Positions 47,952-56,927 of a DNA stretch of 64,000 nucleotides are shown here, one piece after another (positions within the stretch are counted from its first letter, which is position 1; every line of letters starts with the position of its first letter). The translations under genes were made by a program, and so were the position numbers. The notes under the pieces are model-generated. The model saw nothing but the letters and a program-made list of their open reading frames with translations, was not told the origin of the DNA and ran no database searches. Location of the stretch: contig MKYF01000001.1 of assembly GCA_001914195.1 (NCBI GenBank), positions 62,001 to 126,000 of the forward strand, written 5' to 3'. Source of the stretch: Streptococcus mitis (lineage in GTDB: Bacteria > Bacillota > Bacilli > Lactobacillales > Streptococcaceae).

Positions 47952-49244
47952 TTAGACATCCTCCATATCAAATGCGTGTAGTTTCTTGAATGCAATCATA
48001 GAGATTGAGATGACAATGATAGAGATAATCAAGGTAACAGCTGCCGCCATTGAGTATTGAGGAGATGTACCTGTTGTCAAACGGTAAATCCATGAGATTA
48101 AGATATCGGTTGAACCAGCTCCACCACCGACACTACCAGGACCTCCACCATTGAAGAGGTACATGATAGAGAAGTTGTTAAAGTTGAAGGTGTATTGGCT
48201 AATCAAAGTAGGTGCCGCAACAGCCAAGATCATTGGGAAAGTGATGTTGCGGAATTTTTGCCAAGCATTAGCACCGTCAATATAAGCTGCTTCGTAAAGG
48301 TCGTTAGGAATAGATTGCAAGATACCCAAGGTCAAAACGTAGATGTATGGGAATCCAAGCCAACCTTGCATCATAATCAAGGCAATCTTAGTCCAAGTTG
48401 GGTCTGTTTTCCAAGGGATAAGAGCCCCATCAAGGAAAGGAAGGAATTTAGCAAAGATCGGCAAGACTTGAGTGTTGATAGCTCCGACACTATCGTTAAA
48501 CATGTTTGAGAATGTCAAGATAGTGATGAAGGCTGGGACAGCCCAAGGAAGAAGGAAAATAACACCAAAGATACGTTTTCCTTTGATAAATGGTTGGTTA
48601 GCAATGATAGCTGTGAAGATACCGATTACGATTTGTAAAGTTGAGGCAGCCAAAGCCCAGATGATAGTCCAAGAAAGAACAGAACCAAAGGCAGAACGGA
48701 AGGTACTCAAGCTCCAAATGTTTGTAAAGTTTGTCAAACCAACCCAGTCCAACAATTTGTTTGGTGGTAAGTGTTGGAAGTCATAGTTGGTAAAGGCGAT
48801 CATCAAGGTTACGATAACTGGGAAGATAATCGCGAAGGTCATGGCAACATAAGATGGAATGATCAAGAGGTAAGGGAAGCCATTTTCATAGATTCCTTTG
48901 ACCATTTCTTTAAAGGTAAGTGCTACTGGTATGCCATTGTTAATGTGTTTGGCAGTTGTATGTGCATCTTTGATATTTGCGAAATAAAAGAGTACATAAA
49001 CAACTACAAAGATTAAATGGAAGGCACCACGAATCAGCATAAAGAGGGAATTGTCACGACCTGGCTTGTCACCAAGAGTGATGAGATTGCTCAATTCAGG
49101 GGCTGCAAGTGCTAGGAAATAAAGGACAAATACGATGGTTACACCAAGGAAGATAAAACCTTTGGCCTTTTGTTTATTGTAAATCTGTCCTAACCCAGGA
49201 ATGATAGACAGCAGGGCTGCTTTACTAGGTTGTTGCTTTTCCAT
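47952..49244 (-). CDS. malC: Maltodextrin ABC permease MalC (MalF-type)
   Basis: A 430-residue permease. The N-terminal extension (about 1-110) contains a DUF-like segment SIIPGLGQIYNKQKAKG with two helices. The core permease has six helices and the EAA loop EAAYIDGANAWQKFRNITFPM. The ATG at 49244 is preferred over 49259 because AAGGAGTT precedes it. It follows malX after a 110-bp gap that holds a GC-rich hairpin. No ATPase gene is present in the locus, as expected for systems that share MsmK. Confidence 0.93.
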   Translation of the reverse strand: MEKQQPSKAALLSIIPGLGQIYNKQKAKGFIFLGVTIVFVLYFLALAAPELSNLITLGDKPGRDNSLFMLIRGAFHLIFVVVYVLFYFANIKDAHTTAKHINNGIPVALTFKEMVKGIYENGFPYLLIIPSYVAMTFAIIFPVIVTLMIAFTNYDFQHLPPNKLLDWVGLTNFTNIWSLSTFRSAFGSVLSWTIIWALAASTLQIVIGIFTAIIANQPFIKGKRIFGVIFLLPWAVPAFITILTFSNMFNDSVGAINTQVLPIFAKFLPFLDGALIPWKTDPTWTKIALIMMQGWLGFPYIYVLTLGILQSIPNDLYEAAYIDGANAWQKFRNITFPMILAVAAPTLISQYTFNFNNFSIMYLFNGGGPGSVGGGAGSTDILISWIYRLTTGTSPQYSMAAAVTLIISIIVISISMIAFKKLHAFDMEDV

Positions 49245-49311
49245 AATAACTCCTTTCATAGGATACTGGTTTCTAGATAAAACCTAAACTATTTGTGTTT
49301 TTGTTGATAAA

Positions 49312-49345
49312 TTCAAAGGGGGATTTGATTTCCACCCCCCTTGAA
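49312..49345 (-). other. Intercistronic hairpin between malX and malC
   Basis: TTCAAAGGGGG and CCCCCCTTGAA form a strong stem around a 12-nt loop. No T run follows on the minus strand, so full termination is unlikely. It may protect malX mRNA or partly attenuate, giving more binding protein than permease. Confidence 0.55.
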
Positions 49346-49353
49346 CAAATTTT

Positions 49354-50625
49354 TTATTCACCAAATTTTTGTTTGATTGTTTCTTTGATCAATGTCACAG
49401 CATCGTTAGCAGCTGTTTTAGCATCTTTCTTACCACTTACAGCTTCAAACAACATTGTTTTAGCTGGGTCCCAAACAGCTGACATTTGAGAGATGTTTGG
49501 CATTGGTTGAGCGTTCTTGAACTGTTTGATAACAGCTGTTGTCAACTCATCATTTTTACCTTCAGCGTATGAACGAGCTTCAGTGTTAGCTGGGATTTCA
49601 TTAGTTTTATCGTAGAAGGCTTTTTGTTGTTCAGTTGAAACAAGGAAGTCTACAAATTTTTGAGCAGCTTCAAGGTTCTTAGTGCTTGATGGGATGATCC
49701 AAGCTTTACCACCACCAAATGCTGCGTAGTCTTTTCCGTTTGGAAGAGTTGGGATAGTTGCAACACCGTAGTTTACTTTAGCGTCTTTGAAGGCTTGAGC
49801 TTTCCAAGGTCCATCGATGATAGCAGCTGTTTTACCTTCTTGGAATTGAGTTTGGATTAGGTTTCCAGCTCCTTCAGTATCTTGCATACCTTTAGGCCAT
49901 TTTTCATACCAAGTTTTAGCGTATTCTACACCTTTGATAGCGCCGTCGTTGGCAAGACCGATGTCTTTAGCGTCTTTACCGTTTTGACCGAATACGTAAC
50001 CGCCGTTACCAGCAAGAAGTCCGTATGCAAAGTAGAAGTTTGTCCAGTCAGCTAGGAAAGCAGAAGTTTTTCCATCTTCTCCAGCGAATGCGTATTTGCT
50101 ATCTTTAGCAAGGTTTTCCAAGTCAGCAAATGTTTTTGGAGCTTCTTTTACCAAGTCTTTGTTGTAGTACATAACAAGTGACTCGATAACGGCAGGAGCA
50201 CCGTAAACTTTACCGTCAGCAGCTGTTACAAGAGATTTAGTTTTATCATCTGTTTTAGCACCGTCGCTCAATTTCACTTCTGAAAGTTGTCCGTCAGTAC
50301 CAAGGCTACCTACACGGTCGTATGGAGCCATCATAACGTCAGGAGCTTGACCTGATTGGTTGTCAAGAGAAAGTTTGTCAAGCCCACCCATTTGGTCACC
50401 AGATTTGATGTTAACTGTTGTTCCTGATTGTTCTTTATAAGCTTTAGCTACTGTTTCAGCATAAGCTTTGTATTGGTCCTCAACGTAAAGAGTGATTTCT
50501 TTCGCTTCAGATGAACCAGAATCAGCAGGTTTATCAGCAGTTTTGCTTCCGCAAGCTACCAAAAGCAAGCTAGCAAGTGTAACAGTTCCAAGCACAGCAG
50601 CGCTCTTCATGAATTTAGATGACAT
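49354..50625 (-). CDS. malX: Maltodextrin-binding lipoprotein MalX
   Basis: A 423-residue substrate-binding lipoprotein. The signal ends in the lipobox LLVAC-GSK (Cys about 25), followed by a Ser/Asp linker and the bilobal maltodextrin-binding fold (KEITLYVEDQYKAYAETVAKAY onward). It captures maltodextrins outside the membrane for MalCD. RBS is AGGAGGAAT. The promoter and MalR operator lie 40-100 bp upstream. First gene of malXCD. Confidence 0.95.
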   Translation of the reverse strand: MSSKFMKSAAVLGTVTLASLLLVACGSKTADKPADSGSSEAKEITLYVEDQYKAYAETVAKAYKEQSGTTVNIKSGDQMGGLDKLSLDNQSGQAPDVMMAPYDRVGSLGTDGQLSEVKLSDGAKTDDKTKSLVTAADGKVYGAPAVIESLVMYYNKDLVKEAPKTFADLENLAKDSKYAFAGEDGKTSAFLADWTNFYFAYGLLAGNGGYVFGQNGKDAKDIGLANDGAIKGVEYAKTWYEKWPKGMQDTEGAGNLIQTQFQEGKTAAIIDGPWKAQAFKDAKVNYGVATIPTLPNGKDYAAFGGGKAWIIPSSTKNLEAAQKFVDFLVSTEQQKAFYDKTNEIPANTEARSYAEGKNDELTTAVIKQFKNAQPMPNISQMSAVWDPAKTMLFEAVSGKKDAKTAANDAVTLIKETIKQKFGE

Positions 50626-50668
50626 AGTGTATTCCTCCTAAAGAATAACAAATTTTATAATGAGGAAA

Positions 50669-50682
50669 CGCAAACGTTTTCC
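50669..50682. promoter_or_regulatory. MalR operator of the malXCD operon
   Basis: CGCAAACGTTTTCC, an imperfect LacI-family palindrome located 12-25 bp past the malX -10, in the position to block transcription. Confidence 0.75.
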
Positions 50683-50693
50683 TTTATGGGACT

Positions 50694-50722
50694 AGTATAG
50701 CACAAATAGAAAACGGTTGCAA
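50694..50722 (-). promoter_or_regulatory. malX promoter
   Basis: On the minus strand TTGCAA (50722-50717), 17-bp spacer and TATACT (50699-50694). The MalR-type operator lies just downstream. Confidence 0.8.
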
Positions 50723-51015
50723 GTGTTTTTTGTAAAAATTTTAAAAAAATTTCACGGAAAGGGTAAGCGTTTTATTTGCTTATAATAGAAGAAAAGTTAG
50801 AAAATATATTTTCATGCTTTTACTGAAATTATTTAGGGAAACGATTGCCTAGATTTTGAACAAAAAATAAATTGCTCTAGACCAAAAGTAGGCTAAGTTG
50901 AGCCTTCTATTTGTAGTTGAAGAAGATTTTGTAAATAGAAAAGGAAAATGTATATGTATACATAAAGAAGGACAAGTTTTTTTAAAAAAATAATCAAAAA
51001 GTTTTTTAAAAACGC

Positions 51016-51044
51016 TTGCAATTATTCCAAAAATGAAGTATACT
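51016..51044 (+). promoter_or_regulatory. malQ-malP promoter
   Basis: TTGCAA at 51016-51021, 17-bp spacer and TATACT at 51039-51044. Same hexamers as the malX promoter, facing the other way. The 485-bp gap 50626-51110 contains the two promoters, two operators and AT-rich DNA with no ORF. Confidence 0.8.
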
Positions 51045-51052
51045 TATCTTAA

Positions 51053-51066
51053 CGCAAACGTTTGCG
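51053..51066. promoter_or_regulatory. MalR operator of the malQ-malP operon
   Basis: CGCAAACGTTTGCG is a perfect 14-bp palindrome starting 9 bp after the -10, at about the transcription start. More symmetrical than the malX operator, so repression here should be tighter. Confidence 0.8.
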
Positions 51067-51110
51067 CCCAAAAATGAAAAATTAAACTACAAATACACGA
51101 GGTGTTGTTT

Positions 51111-52628
51111 ATGAAAAAACGTCAAAGTGGTGTGTTGATGCACATCTCTTCTCTCCCAGGAGCCTACGGAATCGGGTCATTTGGTCAAAGTGCTTACGAC
51201 TTCGTTGATTTCTTGGTCCGTACAAAACAACGTTACTGGCAAATCCTTCCATTAGGAACAACTAGTTACGGAGATTCTCCTTACCAATCTTTCTCAGCCT
51301 TCGCAGGAAACACTCATTTTATCGATTTGGATATCTTGGTGGAGCAAGGTTTGTTGGAAGCAAGTGACCTTGAAGGAGTTGACTTTGGTAGCGATGCGTC
51401 TGAAGTTGACTATGCTAAGATTTACTATGCACGTCGTCCTCTTTTAGAAAAAGCGGTGAAACGTTTCTTTGAAGTCGGAGATGTTAAAGATTTTGAGAAA
51501 TTTGCTCAAGACAACCAATCATGGCTTGAGCTCTTTGCTGAGTATATGGCTATCAAAGAGCATTTTGAAAATCTTGCTTGGACTGAATGGCCAGATGCAG
51601 ATGCTCGTGCTCGTAAAGCTTCAGCACTTGAAAGCTATCGTGAGCAATTGGCAGACAAGTTGGTTTACCACCGTGTGACTCAATACTTCTTCTTCCAACA
51701 ATGGTTGAAATTGAAAGCTTACGCTAACGACAACCACATCGAAATCGTTGGAGACATGCCAATCTACGTAGCGGAAGATTCAAGCGATATGTGGGCAAAT
51801 CCACATCTCTTCAAGACCGATGTCAACGGTAAGGCGACTTGCATCGCAGGATGCCCACCAGATGAATTTTCTGCAACTGGTCAGCTTTGGGGTAACCCAA
51901 TCTATGACTGGGAAGCAATGGACAAAGACGGCTACAAATGGTGGATTGAACGCTTGCGTGAAAGCTTCAAAATCTACGATATCGTTCGTATCGACCACTT
52001 TCGTGGTTTCGAATCTTACTGGGAAATCCCTGCTGGTTCCGATACAGCAGCACCTGGTGAGTGGGTGAAAGGTCCGGGCTACAAGCTTTTTGCAGCCGTT
52101 AAGGAAGAACTTGGTGAGCTAAACATCATCGCAGAAGACCTTGGCTTCATGACAGATGAAGTTATTGAGTTGCGTGAACGTACTGGCTTCCCAGGAATGA
52201 AGATTCTTCAATTTGCCTTCAACCCAGAAGACGAAAGCATCGATAGCCCACACTTGGCACCTGCTAACTCAGTTATGTACACAGGAACACACGATAACAA
52301 CACGGTCCTTGGTTGGTACCGTAACGAGATTGATGATGCGACTCGTGAGTACATGGCTCGCTATACTAACCGTAAAGAATACGAAACAGTTCCACACGCT
52401 ATGCTTCGTACAGTCTTTTCATCAGTTAGCTTCATGGCAATTGCAACTATGCAAGATTTGCTAGAATTGGATGAGACAGCTCGTATGAACTTCCCATCTA
52501 CCCTTGGTGGAAACTGGTCTTGGCGTATGACTGAAGATCAATTGACACCAGCTGTCGAGGAAGGCTTGCTTGACTTGACAACAATCTATCGACGAATTAA
52601 TGAAAATTTGGTAGAATTAAAGAAATAA
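51111..52628 (+). CDS. malQ: 4-alpha-glucanotransferase (amylomaltase)
   Basis: A 505-residue GH77 enzyme (MalM in pneumococcal usage) that transfers glucan segments between maltodextrins and releases glucose. Family motifs: SSLPGAYGIGSFG, the nucleophile region YDIVRIDHFRGFESYW, the acid/base region NIIAEDLGF and TGTHDNNTVLGW. The ATG at 51111 has GAGGTG at good spacing. Coupled with malP downstream in a MalR-controlled operon for cytoplasmic maltodextrin breakdown. Confidence 0.97.
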   Translation: MKKRQSGVLMHISSLPGAYGIGSFGQSAYDFVDFLVRTKQRYWQILPLGTTSYGDSPYQSFSAFAGNTHFIDLDILVEQGLLEASDLEGVDFGSDASEVDYAKIYYARRPLLEKAVKRFFEVGDVKDFEKFAQDNQSWLELFAEYMAIKEHFENLAWTEWPDADARARKASALESYREQLADKLVYHRVTQYFFFQQWLKLKAYANDNHIEIVGDMPIYVAEDSSDMWANPHLFKTDVNGKATCIAGCPPDEFSATGQLWGNPIYDWEAMDKDGYKWWIERLRESFKIYDIVRIDHFRGFESYWEIPAGSDTAAPGEWVKGPGYKLFAAVKEELGELNIIAEDLGFMTDEVIELRERTGFPGMKILQFAFNPEDESIDSPHLAPANSVMYTGTHDNNTVLGWYRNEIDDATREYMARYTNRKEYETVPHAMLRTVFSSVSFMAIATMQDLLELDETARMNFPSTLGGNWSWRMTEDQLTPAVEEGLLDLTTIYRRINENLVELKK

Positions 52629-52653
52629 TACAATATCAGGAGACACCTTAAAC

Positions 52654-54912
52654 ATGTTATCACTACAAGAATTTGTACAAAATCGTTACAATAAAACCAT
52701 TGCAGAATGTAGCAATGAAGAGCTTTACCTTGCTCTTCTTAACTACAGCAAGCTTGCAAGCAGCCAAAAACCAGTCAACACTGGTAAAAAGAAAGTTTAC
52801 TATATCTCAGCTGAGTTCTTGATTGGTAAACTCTTGTCAAACAACTTGATCAACCTTGGTCTTTACGACGATGTCAAAAAAGAACTTGCGGCTGCAGGTA
52901 AAGACTTGATCGAAGTTGAAGAAGTTGAATTGGAACCATCTCTTGGTAATGGTGGTTTGGGACGTTTGGCTGCCTGCTTTATCGACTCAATTGCGACTCT
53001 TGGTTTGAATGGTGACGGTGTTGGTCTTAACTACCACTTTGGTCTTTTCCAACAAGTTCTTAAAAACAACCAACAAGAAACAATTCCAAATGCATGGTTG
53101 ACAGAGCAAAACTGGTTGGTGCGCTCAAGCCGTAGCTACCAAGTACCATTTGCAGACTTTACTTTGACATCAACTCTTTACGATATTGATGTTACTGGTT
53201 ATGAAACAGCAACTAAAAACCGCTTGCGTTTGTTTGACTTGGATTCAGTTGATTCTTCTATTATTAAAGATGGTATCAACTTTGACAAGACAGATATCGC
53301 TCGCAACTTGACTCTCTTCCTTTACCCAGATGATAGTGACCGTCAAGGTGAATTGCTCCGTATCTTCCAACAATACTTCATGGTTTCAAACGGTGCGCAA
53401 TTGATCATCGACGAAGCAATTGAAAAAGGAAGCAACTTGCATGACCTTGCTGACTACGCTGTTGTACAAATCAACGATACTCACCCATCAATGGTTATCC
53501 CTGAATTGATCCGTCTTTTGACTGCACGTGGTATCGAGCTTGACGAAGCAATCTCAATCGTTCGTAGCATGACTGCTTACACTAACCACACAATCCTTGC
53601 TGAAGCCCTTGAAAAATGGCCTCTTGAATTCTTGCAAGAAGTGGTTCCTCACTTGGTACCAATCATCGAAGAATTGGACCGTCGCGTGAAAGCAGAATAC
53701 AAAGATCCAGCTGTTCAAATTATCGATGAGAGCGGACGTGTTCACATGGCTCACATGGATATCCACTACGGATACAGCGTTAACGGGGTTGCAGCACTTC
53801 ACACTGAAATCTTGAAAAATTCTGAGTTGAAAGCCTTTTACGACCTTTACCCAGAAAAATTCAACAACAAAACAAACGGTATCACTTTCCGTCGTTGGCT
53901 CATGCATGCTAACCCAAGATTGTCTCACTACTTGGATGAGATTCTTGGAGAAGGTTGGCACCATGAAGCAGATGAGCTTGAAAAACTCTTGTCTTATGAA
54001 GACAAAGCAGCTGTCAAAGAAAAATTGGAAAGCATCAAGGCTCACAACAAACGTAAATTGGCTCGTCACTTGAAAGAACACCAAGGTGTGGAAATCAATC
54101 CAAACTCTATCTTTGATATCCAAATCAAACGTCTTCACGAGTACAAACGCCAACAAATGAACGCTTTGTACGTGATCCACAAATACCTTGACATCAAAGC
54201 TGGTAACATCCCTGCTCGCCCAATCACAATCTTCTTTGGTGGTAAGGCAGCTCCAGCCTATACAATCGCTCAAGACATCATCCACTTAATCCTTTGCATG
54301 TCAGAAGTTATTGCTAACGATCCAGCAGTAGCTCCACACTTGCAAGTAGTTATGGTTGAAAACTATAACGTTACTGCAGCAAGCTTCCTTATCCCAGCAT
54401 GTGATATCTCAGAACAAATTTCACTTGCTTCTAAAGAAGCTTCAGGTACTGGTAACATGAAATTCATGTTGAACGGAGCTTTGACTCTTGGTACTATGGA
54501 CGGAGCTAACGTGGAAATCGCTGAGTTGGTTGGCGACGAAAATATCTACATCTTTGGTGAAGATTCAGAAACTGTTATCGACCTTTACGCAAAAGCAGCT
54601 TACAAATCAAGCGAATTCTACGCTCGTAAAGCTATCAAACCATTGGTTGACTTCATCGTTAGCGATGCAGTTCTTGCAGCTGGAAACAAAGAGCGCTTGG
54701 AACGTCTTTACAATGAATTGATCAACAAAGACTGGTTCATGACTCTTCTTGACTTGGAAGACTACATCAAAGTCAAAGAGCAAATGTTGGCTGACTACGA
54801 AGACCGTGACGCATGGTTGGACAAAGTTATCGTTAACATTTCTAAAGCAGGATTCTTCTCATCTGACCGTACAATCGCTCAGTATAACGAAGATATCTGG
54901 CACTTGAACTAA
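52654..54912 (+). CDS. malP: Maltodextrin/glycogen phosphorylase
   Basis: A 752-residue GT35 phosphorylase that releases glucose-1-phosphate from maltodextrins. The glucan-site region LGNGGLGRLAACF (about 87-100) and the PLP-binding region EASGTGNMKFMLNGALTLGTMDGANVE (Lys in GNMKFM) are intact. No N-terminal regulatory extension, as in bacterial MalP. It follows malQ by 25 bp with RBS CAGGAGA. Its stop codon TAA overlaps the first bases of a BOX element. Confidence 0.96.
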   Translation: MLSLQEFVQNRYNKTIAECSNEELYLALLNYSKLASSQKPVNTGKKKVYYISAEFLIGKLLSNNLINLGLYDDVKKELAAAGKDLIEVEEVELEPSLGNGGLGRLAACFIDSIATLGLNGDGVGLNYHFGLFQQVLKNNQQETIPNAWLTEQNWLVRSSRSYQVPFADFTLTSTLYDIDVTGYETATKNRLRLFDLDSVDSSIIKDGINFDKTDIARNLTLFLYPDDSDRQGELLRIFQQYFMVSNGAQLIIDEAIEKGSNLHDLADYAVVQINDTHPSMVIPELIRLLTARGIELDEAISIVRSMTAYTNHTILAEALEKWPLEFLQEVVPHLVPIIEELDRRVKAEYKDPAVQIIDESGRVHMAHMDIHYGYSVNGVAALHTEILKNSELKAFYDLYPEKFNNKTNGITFRRWLMHANPRLSHYLDEILGEGWHHEADELEKLLSYEDKAAVKEKLESIKAHNKRKLARHLKEHQGVEINPNSIFDIQIKRLHEYKRQQMNALYVIHKYLDIKAGNIPARPITIFFGGKAAPAYTIAQDIIHLILCMSEVIANDPAVAPHLQVVMVENYNVTAASFLIPACDISEQISLASKEASGTGNMKFMLNGALTLGTMDGANVEIAELVGDENIYIFGEDSETVIDLYAKAAYKSSEFYARKAIKPLVDFIVSDAVLAAGNKERLERLYNELINKDWFMTLLDLEDYIKVKEQMLADYEDRDAWLDKVIVNISKAGFFSSDRTIAQYNEDIWHLN

Positions 54913-55062
54913 TACTCTTCGAAAATCTCTTCAAACCACGTCAGCGTTGCCTTGCCGTATTACGGTTACTGACTTCGTCAGTTCTATCCACAACCTCAAA
55001 ACAGTGTTTTGAGCAACCTGCGGCTAGCTTCCTAGTTTGCTCTTTGATTTTCATTGAGTATA
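54911..55062 (+). repeat. BOX element, A-C type
   Basis: Begins AATACTCTTCGAAAATC inside the malP stop codon and ends TTTTCATTGAGTATA. BoxA with the primer core CGTTGCCTTGCCGTA and boxC, no boxB. Its strong dyads directly after malP may act as transcript-end structure. The remaining 55063-55296 holds a terminator and no gene. Confidence 0.9.
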
Positions 55063-55091
55063 AGATACAAATTCATACTAATACATTTTGT

Positions 55092-55125
55092 AAAAAAGCG
55101 AGTTTCGATTGAAATTCGCTTTTTT
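55092..55125. terminator. Bidirectional terminator after malP
   Basis: AAAAAAGCGAGTTTC pairs with GAAATTCGCTTTTTT (one G-U-type mismatch) around GATT. The A and T flanks suit both strands. Confidence 0.8.
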
Positions 55126-55296
55126 AAATGCTGTGGATTTGGGTCAATCTTGTCTTAAAAGAAGAGAAAGCATAGACGTATTGAAGGTTTAACACTCTCT
55201 TTCAACCTTATGCTTCTTTGCAGTTGTTTATCTCATATTTCTTGTATTCGCTTACATAAAGTATTATAATATGATTGTAGGAAAGAAGGTGTTTTT

Positions 55297-55503
55297 ATGT
55301 GGAAAAAATATTTTTCAAAATATAAATGGACGGATTTATTTTGGATACTATTTGTTATTTTGACCTGCCTCTATATAGGTAACCACGATTTACTTCCTCT
55401 CAATCATCAAGAATTCTCTTTTCGTGGTAGCGTTTGGGGTCTGGTACTGGCCTTATATCACTTATTGTTCATTGATAAGTTTGTAATATCGAATCGAAAA
55501 TAA
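55297..55503 (+). CDS. Small two-helix membrane protein
   Basis: A 68-residue protein with two hydrophobic helices (DLFWILFVILTCLYIG and SVWGLVLALYHLLFI) joined by a polar loop. RBS is AAGAAGGTG. A -10-like TATTATAATATGAT lies just upstream. It is followed by a second small membrane ORF. No family recognised. Confidence 0.65.
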   Translation: MWKKYFSKYKWTDLFWILFVILTCLYIGNHDLLPLNHQEFSFRGSVWGLVLALYHLLFIDKFVISNRK

Positions 55504-55558
55504 AGATTAGAACTATGCTTGACTGCCTACTTTTATGATTGATTTTGGAGGGAAGATT

Positions 55559-55729
55559 TTGTCTCTGTTATTTATTATTTTAAATTTATCTATTTTGTAC
55601 AAGATCTATTCTTTGAGGCGGGAGAAATCGAAATACTTGATTTATACGGCCTATATCATATTTGGGGTAAATGTACTATATGGTATTCAATGGTTATTAA
55701 AAGAGCTGGTTTCAAAGATTTCCACTTAA
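55559..55729 (+). CDS. Small membrane protein with a TTG start
   Basis: About 56 residues with two hydrophobic segments (SLLFIILNLSILYKIYSL and LIYTAYIIFGVNVLYGIQWLL). The TTG at 55559 is preferred because GGAGGGAAG lies a few bases upstream. An in-frame ATG at 55535 would put that sequence inside the coding region. It probably forms a unit with the preceding small membrane gene. Function unknown. Confidence 0.5.
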   Translation: MSLLFIILNLSILYKIYSLRREKSKYLIYTAYIIFGVNVLYGIQWLLKELVSKIST

Positions 55730-55748
55730 TGTGTATAGAAACTATAAC

Positions 55749-55796
55749 AAAACGCATAAGATTAAGGTTTTTGAGTACCTGTTCTTATGCGTTTTT
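55749..55796. terminator. Terminator between the small membrane genes and rlmA
   Basis: AAAACGCATAAGA pairs perfectly with TCTTATGCGTTTT around a 21-nt loop. Flanks suit both strands, serving the plus-strand genes and minus-strand rlmA. Confidence 0.8.
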
Positions 55797-55844
55797 GTAA
55801 TATTGAAGATTTTCGGTAAGTTTTATACCTTTGGGAAGTCTAGT

Positions 55845-56693
55845 TTAGAATGCTCTCCCAACCAGAATCTCTGCTTCGATGGTAATCTCTGTCAAGTCGC
55901 TCCAGTCAATCTTAGTCTGGTCGATGTGAAAGAGTAGGGGCGTCATGCTGAGTAGGGCTTGGAGCTGATCTGCTGTGATAGTCTTAGTCAGAGAGGCAGT
56001 TTGACTTGATAGGATGGTAAAGTGTTCTTGGAAATGATTTTTGATATCTTGGTTGGAATAGTCCTTGTTTGTCAGCTGGTCTTGTACCTTCTGACGGATT
56101 TCCTTGAGGTGATTTTTAGTTGGAATAACCTTTATCAAGATACCGTCTTTGGATAAAACGCGACGAAATTCTCCATAGTTGGCAGGGGAAAAGATATCAA
56201 GTAAGATATCCATGCTGGCGTCTTTTATAGGAAGACGAGCTAGGTCGCCAACGAACCAATTGACTGCCCAGTTGGGTTCGCTCTTGGCAGCGATTTGGAC
56301 AGAATCTTTGGAGATGTCGAAGGCATAGAAGGTTTTGTCAGGATGACTTTCTTGAAGTTTGCGAGAATAGAATCCTTCGCCACAACCGATATCTAAAATT
56401 GTTTTGGCATTTTTTGAGTTTGAAAGTAAATCAGAGACGACCTCTAGAATAGCCTGATAAAAGCCGGCTTCTAGGATTTGTTGACGGTTTTGAAAGTTTT
56501 CCTTGTCGTAGTTAGCAGATTGCTTGATTTGAGGGGCTAGATTGACATAGCCGAATTTCGCCAGGTCAAAAGAATGACGATTGCAGCACTTGAGACTGCT
56601 CTCTAGCAGAGTCAGATTTTCTTGACAGATAGGACAGGCAAAGGCAGTCGCAGAAGCAAAACGCTGAAGTTTGGGTTTGAGATTTGTATTCAT
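55845..56693 (-). CDS. rlmA: 23S rRNA (guanine) methyltransferase RlmA
   Basis: A 282-residue SAM-dependent methyltransferase. The N-terminal zinc finger has the Cys/His set CPICQ...CCNRHSFD (about 20-41). The Rossmann SAM motif is TILDIGCGEGFYS (about 95-107), and the catalytic-region SPANYGEFRRVL follows. In pneumococcus the RlmA(II) type modifies G748 in helix 35 of 23S rRNA, at the macrolide and ketolide tunnel. It stands alone on the minus strand. Confidence 0.88.
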   Translation of the reverse strand: MNTNLKPKLQRFASATAFACPICQENLTLLESSLKCCNRHSFDLAKFGYVNLAPQIKQSANYDKENFQNRQQILEAGFYQAILEVVSDLLSNSKNAKTILDIGCGEGFYSRKLQESHPDKTFYAFDISKDSVQIAAKSEPNWAVNWFVGDLARLPIKDASMDILLDIFSPANYGEFRRVLSKDGILIKVIPTKNHLKEIRQKVQDQLTNKDYSNQDIKNHFQEHFTILSSQTASLTKTITADQLQALLSMTPLLFHIDQTKIDWSDLTEITIEAEILVGRAF

Positions 56694-56753
56694 AGTTTAA
56701 GTGTATCAAAAGAGGCAAATGAAAGCAACTTTAGGAATAAGTAGATGGGAGAT

Positions 56754-56854
56754 TCACGAAAATCAAATTCAAACCACGTCAACGTCGCCTTGCCGTACTC
56801 AAGTACAGCCTGCGGCTAGTTTCCTAGTTTGCTCTTTGATTTTCATTGAGTATA
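56754..56854 (+). repeat. BOX element with internal deletion
   Basis: Contains boxA core (CGTCGCCTTGCCGTA) joined through CTCAAGTACAGC to the end of boxC (CTGCGGCTAGTTTCCTAG .. TTGAGTATA). The middle hairpin is lost and the left end lacks the TACTCTTC start. It lies between rlmA and the promoter of the DUF6110-like gene. Confidence 0.85.
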
Positions 56855-56877
56855 ATTCTCCAATTTGTAAAATGAAA

Positions 56878-56906
56878 TTGCTTTTATATCTAAATTGCTA
56901 TATAAT
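56878..56906 (+). promoter_or_regulatory. Promoter of the DUF6110/P-type ATPase operon
   Basis: TTGCTT at 56878-56883, 17-bp spacer and TATAAT at 56901-56906, 22 bp before the first start codon, which has RBS AAGGAGG. The short leader contains no evident metal-responsive palindrome. Confidence 0.7.
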
Positions 56907-56927
56907 AATGATAAGGAGGAAATAAGT

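Noticed and set aside
53554..54285. Open frame of 243 codons on the minus strand inside malP
   Set aside because: Antisense shadow of a strongly codon-biased gene; no RBS and no recognisable protein features.
55731..55937. 68-codon frame after the small membrane genes
   Set aside because: It spans a strong bidirectional terminator and runs into the 3' end of rlmA on the other strand; no RBS.
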